Positions 57,301 to 64,000 of a DNA stretch of 64,000 bases are shown in pieces. The position numbers and the translations under genes were made by a program. The stretch spans positions 56,523,326-56,587,325 of the forward strand of contig CM070501.1 in the NCBI GenBank assembly GCA_036346375.1. Direction: 5' to 3'. Position 1 is the stretch's first letter. The number at the start of each line of letters is the position of its first letter. This DNA comes from Guadua angustifolia. Taxonomy: Eukaryota > Streptophyta > Magnoliopsida > Poales > Poaceae. The notes below the pieces were generated by a model. The model ran no database searches. It was not told where the DNA came from and saw only the letters and a program-made list of their open reading frames with translations.

Positions 57301-60300
57301 GATCAGAACAATAGTCAATTGGTCATTAGGAACATAGATGGTACATCTAAGGTACTCACGGTTTAACAAGGGAACCAGAAAGTCTAGTCTCTCCATTGAG
57401 CTCTCCAATTTTAAGAGGAATCAGCTGGATGCCTCCAGGAATGTAACGATGCAAAACCTTATCAAGTAAAATGCTCCCAGACAAATTAATATCCATAGCA
57501 GAATCATCACCTTCCCCCTGAAGAAATCTAAATATGCATTACACTTGCATAAGGCGGTAAATTTCTTGTATATGATATGGCAGACTATTGAATTGGAATA
57601 TCTGGTACCGCAAATTTATGCTTAGGTTGTTAGGAGTACGTTGCTATTATTCCATTTGTTAGTATCTTTAAAAGCCGCAGAAGAATAGGCATTAGTACAC
57701 TATTTGCAAGGTTAACAGTACACATTCACTGTAAGCCCATAGAAATGAACAATCCAATGACTTTGCTAGGTTGCAGTCATATTTATGCCGTGGCCAAAGT
57801 TGTGAATAACAAATGGAGTCTATGGTACATTCTTCATGAATACATTGCATTATTCACTTCCATAGGCATATTCACTTTATAATAGTCCTGATGGTTACTA
57901 TATATTTGTCTAGTTTACTCATCATAATCTGGAATCCTCCAATTTATTCTCAATATAGAGCAAGCAAAATGCTTGGGCAATTTAAAACAAACAGAAGACA
58001 CTATGGTAGAAGTAGAAAAAAGTTGTCCAGTTAGCAAATTCTAAAATTTAATGCAGATATGAAAGCATGAATGACTGGAAGTGTAAGCATTAAGCCACAA
58101 TACCTCTGTGCAAATCCATGCATTACCAGCCCCTCGAATTTCTCCACCATCTAAAAGGCATGCTCTAATACCATATAAGTCTGCAACCTGCAGTCGGTGA
58201 TAATGACTAAGCGAAAATAGTTGCTAAATATTCACAAACTTCAATAATGGCAAAAATTGTGGTATATCTGTACTCACACAGTTATCAAGGTTGAAAGTGA
58301 AGTTCGCTGATACATGAGAGAAGGGAATATGATCGAATGCAGCAACTGCACCAGCCTCTTTATTTTGCATCACAGCTTCAGAAGCTGCAGATGGAGGCAT
58401 ACCAGATATTGAAAGGGACTTCCTTGAGACAATCCCACTTCCAACAAAAACAGGAGCATCAAGAGGTCCTTGACAATTAAATACAGCGGTAACAGCACCA
58501 GCCAACTGAATAAATTAAATTATTGCATCAAAGGTCACGTCTTAAAGGATGAACACGAAAAGCATAAGGCATAAAAGTGATCTTACACACATAAACCATC
58601 ATTAGAGACCACTCTAAATTATTGTACAAAAACAAATGAGACATCACAGCTTAAATGATAATTTGAAGTGATCATTTCACTTCATCCAGAAGCTACTTTT
58701 CTAATTCTAGAATCAAGATAGGCAACACAAATAATTGAAATTAGCCATTAACTCATATACCTACACACTAACATAGGTTAGCCAGTTGACTATTTTTGTA
58801 CATACAGAAGATGACCGTATAAATATATTCTATATTAAAGTCAAACTAAAATTTTCTTGTTGTGAATGATTTGTGGGTTCAGTGTAGCTAATTCCATATG
58901 AGTTCAGGTGATACCGCACATTGAATCAGGAAGCACAAAATTAATGTGCAATATGTTCTCTTTTTACTAAACAGCAATCTTCTTGCCTTCTTTTCTAATT
59001 AACATAAGATTTCTAGAATTTATTTCAAGTGTAGTATACTTAAATCATATATGATGAGTCCAAATATTGGCCAGCCATTAAGCCAAAAAAACCAACTCAA
59101 ACTTCATGCAGGAATCTAGTATTCCAAAGTCCAAACAAAGCATGCAGCACCCATAAGAAACCAGAGAGAGAGAGAGAGAGAGAGTATTTTGTACCGGAAA
59201 CATTAGAGGTCTCATTTTCATTGTCTTCATAAGCGCATTAACTTCGACAGATGGAACCTGGAAAGAGAATAGGAATTATCATATGAATTTAAGCATTGTT
59301 GTTTAGGGGAATACATGTGTGACATATACTCAAATATGCAATTAGCAAGTTTAAAGATACCTGGCACATTAGATGAAACTCTCCATCCTCAGGATTTAGA
59401 CCGAAATCACCAGAAGCCTCAACCGGAGCATCACCAAACCAACCATTTGCATTATGCAGAAATACTCTTTGACCACGAAACGATAAAGTTGCCACTATGT
59501 CCTGAATGTGTTCAGGCTTTCATTAAAAAGCTATAATCATTTAGAAAGTTTACAGCATTAACACTTCGAAAAGAGTGACCGTTGCAAATCTAAGTACGGA
59601 AAGTCCAGAATTGGACATCTGAGCACACAGAGGCACAATTTTTTACTTCAGAGCATGATGTTAGTGTCCACAAAAATAATAGATGCTTTGAAATGCTAAT
59701 GACCCACTCGTTTCTTGGGACACTGCAGATAGGTAGTGCCCACCATGATAACACCGCATAGCAACCATTCATATCCCTTCTCCCATACCTTGTATTGAAA
59801 TCCAAATTTCGGGTTGGTTTTATATACAAAAATGGTATGTTCTAGCTACTTCAATAGTATTATCCCATTTTCCCATCGTGCTTCCTTTTTCTTTCAAAGT
59901 AGTAACTAGTAAGTTGAGATCAATTTTCACCGTCAACACAACAATTAATGTTTATTGACAAAGTAAAAAGTCAATGATATAAGCCAAATGTTGTTAACCA
60001 GGCTAATGGCAAATTATCAAGAAAGCATTAAAACCATGTAAAATCTGTCTTGTGTTGAAAAATACAAGGAATACCATTCATTTGCAAGATCCTATTCATA
60101 TCTATTTAAAATATGCAGAGTTGGAGAAAACAAAAGCAATGGGATAAAGCACAAACGTACCAAAAACGATGATGGAGCATCTACTATCTGAAAAGCTAGG
60201 CCTTTCACATCAAGCTGGCCATGAATGCTCGGGAAACTATCACCCTTTGACATACAGATATGCACCTGGAGGAAAAGGAGAAATGTCATTGTAAGCATTT

Positions 60301-63145
60301 CATATATTCAAGCATGACAAAAAATAGTTTCCATGAGACATAGTTGTCTTGATGTAGCTTACAATAAACCCTTCTGTTAAGTCCAGCCGTTAATGAAGTG
60401 CGTATGACAGTCATATATTAAATTTTGTCTTCAAATATATGCATGCGCAGCAATGAAAGTAGTGAAAAAAGAATATGTAAGAGATCAAGTTTAGAAAAAG
60501 CACCTCACCGGTTGCTCTTCCTTTGTGCCAGACAACTGGTATGTCTAGGATCCGCTCAAACAGCTGCACATGAAAGAAAAAAATTCCTTTCAACATAAAT
60601 ACTAAGAATTTTTTGCTGCAAAAAGAGTTCTCTCATAAAGTGACAACCAAACAGATAGCATAAAATAGTTGCATTACCGGAGCAAAAGCATTGATTACAT
60701 TCAGATTAGCATGCCATGTTTGCTCAGCTATGTCAACAAAAACATCTGTAGCAAGATAACCCCCTCCTTGAGAAGTCCGATCTTGTCTCCATTCCATGCA
60801 GTTCCCAGTGACATGCACATGTACAAGATTATAGCAGTTTTTGAACTTGGTGTATCCATTAGCATGTTTCACTTCCCTACATAGAAAGACAATAAATCCA
60901 AACTTAAGAGTGGAATCATTTATTTGTTCCCAAAAAAATCCCTCCCTCCCTCCCTTTGGACAGCTAGCAGAAGTGCAGAACCACATGTTTTTCCAAAAGA
61001 CTACAACTATGTGTTGGCAAATTAAGATAAGATAAAGTTAAGTACATGGTACATAATAACACCAGAAAATAAGATCTGATAATATGAATTTGAAAACCTA
61101 AGATGAGAATATTTATCGTTCACAATGGTCAGTGTTTATTAGTGACGAACGCAGTAAATTCATGGGCAGAGATAATGGTCACAAAAATATCTCAATGTAA
61201 GTTCTATGACCAAAGTGATACAATATTAAATTTTTGAAGAAGATGAACTAAAAGGGATCAAAAGATTAGCATATATTTGCAGTGGAAATGGCAATAGGTA
61301 GAGGTCGAACCTTGGTTCCTGGTCACCATATCCCAGAAACATCAAGTTCCCTCCATTGAAATAAACAGAATCCAGGGTGATGGGAAGCGCTTGCTGTACA
61401 CCACCAGGATGGATCTGGCCAACCCCTTCAGCAAGTTCAGCAGAGATGTCTCCAGGACCAATAGCAAATAGCGATTTCAACTTCTGAATTTGAACATCCA
61501 GAGAAGCAGATAGTGCATTAAAACTGACAGGGAACCCATTTAATTGGAAAGGCCAAAATGATGCCCAGTTGTGAGCATGAGTGCATGAACCAAAATTCCC
61601 AATAATGAATTCTTGCTGAGGACTGAGATTATCTTCAGAAAGATTCTGAAATTTTCCCAACACAAGGCCTTGGAAGAAGTTGGCCTGACCATGCTGCACA
61701 TCTTCCAAATGGTGGCATACTAACCCTTTGCTACACAAATCACGTGAACTACACTGACTAGATTGTTCATTATGAGAATGCTCACTAAGGACATCATATC
61801 TATTGCTAATTGGCATTGTACTTTCAGATTTGCCTTTACCTGCATAGTCCAAACTGTGACTATTATTTGGTGACAATTCACCAAAATCTGTAGCTGCGGT
61901 CTCAGAGCTACCAACTGGCCCATCATTTGAGGTGGCTTCCTCACAACCAGCATTCCCTCCATCGGATGGGCTTTTCCCAGGACCAGGTGATGACTCATGA
62001 AGATGACCACTATCTATGGTTTGAAAATATGCCACAGCAGCATATGCACTACGCCGAAGGATCCTTTGCTGAGAAGAATTGTCAATTTCCGATAGCACCT
62101 TGCTGTGAGCCTTTCTCCTGTACCTTCGTCTGCTAGGTTTTGGAATCATCCTAGACCAAAAGTTGATACCCGGAATACGGGATTTCACACCAAAGGATTT
62201 CTCCAAATCCGCATGCTTCGAGCCTGAGTCAATGCCTGTATCCATGTGATGATCCTTCCTGTGCATTTCATCAGCACAGAGGGGCGGAGTGGATTTCCCA
62301 ATTTCGATAGATCCATCACCCTCCAACATCTCATCAGCCGAACGAGAAATCGATTGACCACTTGGAATGACGTATCCCCTTTCAGCAGCTTCCCTAGCAG
62401 CTTTGTCCCTGTCCTGATTCCACTGCTCCGCGGCCTTCTCCCTCGCGAGCCTCCTGGTCTTGGTACGGTAATCAATGCCCTCCTCCCCCGAATGCCTCTT
62501 GAGCGTGCCCTCGGACGGCGGAGGAATCCCCAACCAGGAGAAATCCTTCTTCTGCGCCACGAGTGCGGAGGGCTCGGACAGCACCGCGTCGACGACGACC
62601 CTCCCCCTCCTAAGGCTGGCGAAGGGCCTGACCCTAATCTTCATGACGGGCACCTCGGCGCAGGAGAACTCCTCCGCGTGCGGGCCGATGGAACAGGTGT
62701 GGAGCGTGATCCCGAGCGGCGAGACGCTGCGCACCCTGCCAACGTGGACCTCCCGCTGGAGGTATTCCCCCAGCATGGCGCAGGCCGCGGGGAGGAGGCG
62801 CGCCTCGACGAAAGCCCGCGCCCGGAGCTGCGCGTACCAGGAGAGAGCAGCGGCGACGGAAAGCACGGCGGCGAAGACGGAGCAGCGCACGAGGAAGAGC
62901 CCCTCCCGCCATAGGGGGGCGAGGGAGCCGATCAGGGCCTGCGGCCGCGGGAGCAGCGGCGGGGGCGGGTGCGGGGCGGGGCAGTCGCTGGAGTCGGAGA
63001 CCTTGAGGCGGAGCAGGCCGAAGCGGGCGAGCGAGACGAGGGGCCTCAAGGCGTGGTGGCCGCGGCCGTGCGGGCGGCGGGCTGGATGGAGGAGGAGGGG
63101 CGGCCGCGGCGCGAGGAAGGGCGGGGCGCGGAGGCAGTGCGACAT
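39334..63145 (-). CDS. SSG4: TIC236/SSG4-like inner-envelope protein (DUF490/TamB family)
   Basis: I reconstructed 23 exons, all GT-AG and in phase, giving 2137 residues, close to rice SSG4 and Arabidopsis TIC236: 63145-61311, 60876-60678, 60563-60504, 60265-60161, 59501-59361, 59257-59195, 58505-58278, 58187-58104, 57517-57360, 57272-56747, 55996-55826, 55710-55651, 44303-44181, 43802-43527, 43412-43347, 43225-43094, 42715-41894, 41627-41347, 41103-40871, 40661-40423, 40315-40124, 39865-39593, 39480-39334. An Arg/Pro-rich transit-peptide-like N terminus precedes a membrane span at about 83-104 and a charged segment near 250-280. The long beta-rich remainder ends in the DUF490/TamB domain (roughly the last 450 residues; final motif LLFEYSATSQD). 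The family links the outer and inner chloroplast import machinery; in rice it affects starch-grain size. The first in-frame ATG is 63145. Intron 12 (between residues 1210 and 1211) holds two nested retrotransposons. Confidence 0.95.
44686..45110 (-). repeat. 3' LTR of the inner element
   Basis: About 425 bp, matching 49703-50129. Positions 44686-44800 lack several single G or C bases that the other LTR has; the remaining 300 bp are nearly identical. Confidence 0.88.
45029..49597 (-). pseudogene. Broken gag-pol of the inner element
   Basis: On the minus strand: gag at 49597-48732 (two frames; YDGQGDPLSWLRRCERYL), zinc knuckle and protease at 48638-48066 (CYNCDEIYTRGHRC; GLIDSGSTHNFIS), and the polyprotein up to reverse transcriptase at 48060-47743, ending in an in-frame TAG. 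The reverse transcriptase start is at 47700-47518, the FFDDI active-site region near 47360 in another frame, and RNase H at 47410-46640. The integrase zinc finger and core are at 46567-46010, then 46013-45795 (SDRDPVF, YHPQTDGQTEVVNR), and the C-terminal end with a worn chromodomain (KLEDKLCFEGG) at 45652-45029. Many stops and frame changes make it non-functional, and it is more broken than the older outer copy. Confidence 0.88.
49687..49699 (-). other. Primer binding site of the inner element
   Basis: TGGTATCAGAGCC on the minus strand, three bases inside the 5' LTR, complementary to initiator tRNA-Met. Confidence 0.85.
49703..50129 (-). repeat. 5' LTR of the inner element
   Basis: About 427 bp, TG...CA form in element sense. 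It differs from the 3' LTR mainly in a cluster of small indels within the first 110 bp on the plus-strand side. Confidence 0.88.
50317..54722 (-). pseudogene. Broken gag-pol of the outer element
   Basis: Pieces in several frames follow one another on the minus strand. Gag capsid is at 54722-53820 (YDGSEDPLLWLKQCERF, QRFSRYSSAGPLGDLANLKQ), zinc knuckle and aspartic protease at 54057-53032 (CFNCDEAFSRGHQC; GLIDSGSTHNFLS), and the reverse transcriptase start at 52988-52701. The reverse transcriptase core with FFDDIL, RNase H and the integrase zinc finger are at 52785-51286, the integrase core at 51442-50411 (SMDFIVALPKSEGKTA, SDRDPVF, YHPQTDGQTEVVNR), and the chromodomain in another frame at 50574-50317 (LVHWLGQPEEEATW). 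At least four frame changes break the polyprotein, so this copy cannot act on its own. Confidence 0.88.
54839..54851 (-). other. Primer binding site of the outer element
   Basis: TGGTATCAGAGCC on the minus strand, two bases inside the 5' LTR, is complementary to the 3' end of initiator tRNA-Met, the usual primer of chromoviruses. Confidence 0.85.
54854..55233 (-). repeat. 5' LTR of the outer element
   Basis: In element sense it begins TGTTAGGGCTGCGG and ends CCGTATCA, the normal TG...CA form. 380 bp, intact. Confidence 0.9.
59163..59184. repeat. (AG)11 microsatellite in intron 6 of the TIC236-like gene
   Basis: An uninterrupted AG run lies about 10 bp past the exon 6 donor. On the transcript strand it is a CT run directly after the splice donor. 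Confidence 0.9.
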
Positions 63146-63420
63146 TACGCCGGGCGGCCTAGGTGACCATTTGCGTGCGGCGAGAGGAAGCGCGGAGAAG
63201 TGGGGGACGAGGCGAGAGATGCTTGGCTTTCGCAGGGGTCGTTGCCTACTTGACGTGTTGCTTCTTTGGCCTTGCCCGCAGTGCAATTTTCTTCTCTTCT
63301 CTTCTCAGCTTCTCTTTCGCGAAAGCGCAAGGGAGAGCAAGCTTTCTTCGACGCTTCCCCGCCACCCCAGTGTTTGGCTTTTTTCTCTTCTACTTTTTCT
63401 CAGGTTCTCCCCATTTTGTC
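63146..63420 (-). promoter_or_regulatory. 5' leader of the TIC236-like gene
   Basis: Purine-rich leader (AGAAGAGAAGAGAAG, about 63288-63306, minus strand). No canonical TATA box stands out. A tiny upstream ORF lies at 63159-63170. The frame is open to about 63286 but has no ATG above 63145. Confidence 0.45.
63159..63170 (-). promoter_or_regulatory. Minimal upstream ORF of the TIC236-like gene
   Basis: ATG-GTC-ACC-TAG (Met-Val-Thr-stop) on the minus strand ends 13 bp before the main ATG at 63145. A is at -3 (AAATGG with G at +4), so it could be recognised by scanning ribosomes. Confidence 0.5.
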
Positions 63421-63809
63421 TGGATGGCATGCTCATCCATGGTTGGATACATACATAAGCATGAGGGCACACAAACCCCTACAGCCAGGCTCAACTGGTC
63501 GGTTCACGAGAATCCCAACAGCACCGAGTCAAGCCCCTGGCGGAAACAACGGACATGAACAGAAACGAGCGACTATGACTGTTGCATAGAGAGAAAACAG
63601 CGACACAATGACAACACGACAACACATCTGCGTAAACCATCTCTATGAGCTGCAAAACCACACGTAACACAATGCGCAACAATGCTTCATGACTCTTTAG
63701 GTAGCTTAGGAGCAGAAAAGGCAAATAACAAAACATAAAGAAAGCTGTGTGGGTAAATGTCGAGGCAACAATCCACCGCAAGAAAAAGCAACAAAGGGGA
63801 AGTACCCAA
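63421..63809 (-). other. Spacer, possibly 3' UTR of the next gene
   Basis: No ORF with recognised similarity. If the exon at 63810-63845 is real, this is its 3' UTR, leaving only a few hundred bases between the two minus-strand genes. Confidence 0.3.
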
Positions 63810-63845
63810 TTAGCCCTCATTGGCTATGTCGTCCATGAAGTTCCA
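63810..63845 (-). CDS. Possible last coding exon of a further minus-strand gene
   Basis: On the minus strand an AG acceptor (ATCCAG) is followed by 36 nt reading WNFMDDIANEG and TAA. The short acidic tail looks like a true C terminus, but I do not recognise the protein and nothing upstream is in the window except about 150 bp of AT-rich, intron-like sequence. Confidence 0.25.
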   Translation of the reverse strand, partial: WNFMDDIANEG

Positions 63846-64000
63846 CTGGATGAACAATCCAAAACACAATTACATGACCGTCTGAGACCAGAATGGCCAA
63901 TACGAATTCTGAAATGAATCTCAGAAAGGCACTTCCAGGTCATACATACAGCTCCAAAAAAAAGTTTATTGCGAGAGTCCAAAACGAACAAGGGGATATC

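Noticed and set aside
63146..63286. Upstream extension of the TIC236-like first exon
   Set aside because: The frame is open, but it starts from a non-ATG codon and resembles leader sequence; the first in-frame ATG is 63145.

Overview
The window is nuclear DNA from a grass (Poaceae). The evidence is intron-rich plant genes with canonical GT-AG junctions, a very GC-rich 5' end in otherwise AT-richer genes, GC-rich single-exon glycosyltransferase genes, and a dense fill of grass-type MITEs and Ty3/gypsy elements. The species cannot be fixed from sequence alone. The gene set (UGT pair, Enhancer-of-polycomb-like gene, SSG4/TIC236) suggests a region comparable to the one carrying SSG4 in rice; this is recalled, not searched.

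Layout. 1-2.9 kb: repeat DNA, probably part of a long LTR. 3.1-4.5 kb and 11.5-13.0 kb: two plus-strand, single-exon UDP-glycosyltransferases (UGT75/group L type) that form a tandem pair and still share promoter blocks. Between them lie MITEs, two inverted copies of a repeat with Helitron-like 5' ends, and local tandem repeats. 13-16.5 kb: intergenic DNA with a clean hAT MITE. 16.9-24.7 kb (minus): a four-exon Enhancer-of-polycomb-like gene of 1565 codons, whose first intron holds a Mutator-type MITE and a decayed LINE. 25.3-39 kb: a gene-poor block with nested MITEs, a decayed element carrying a plant mobile domain (PMD) pseudogene, a broken N-terminal fragment of a Rab1/RABD-type GTPase gene, a CACTA-like end and a hAT MITE rich in GAGCTCGAGC. 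39.3-63.1 kb (minus): an SSG4/TIC236 orthologue (DUF490/TamB family) that I could reconstruct in 23 exons with every junction in phase, 2137 codons. Its intron 12 is about 8.65 kb at the 3' side plus flanks (11.35 kb in total) because a chromovirus-like Ty3/gypsy element inserted there and a second one later inserted into the 3' LTR of the first. 63.8 kb: a possible last exon of a further minus-strand gene.

Function. The TIC236/SSG4 product should span the chloroplast or amyloplast inner envelope and act in protein import and starch-grain size. The Enhancer-of-polycomb-like protein is a nuclear chromatin factor linked to NuA4-type acetyltransferase complexes. The UGTs should conjugate glucose to small acceptors in the cytosol. 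No operon-like or pathway link joins these genes. I saw no convincing new multi-gene system. The most informative signals are the dated nesting of retrotransposons inside an intact essential gene, the shared UGT promoter module, an overlapping upstream ORF at the Enhancer-of-polycomb start, and the captured Rab fragment.
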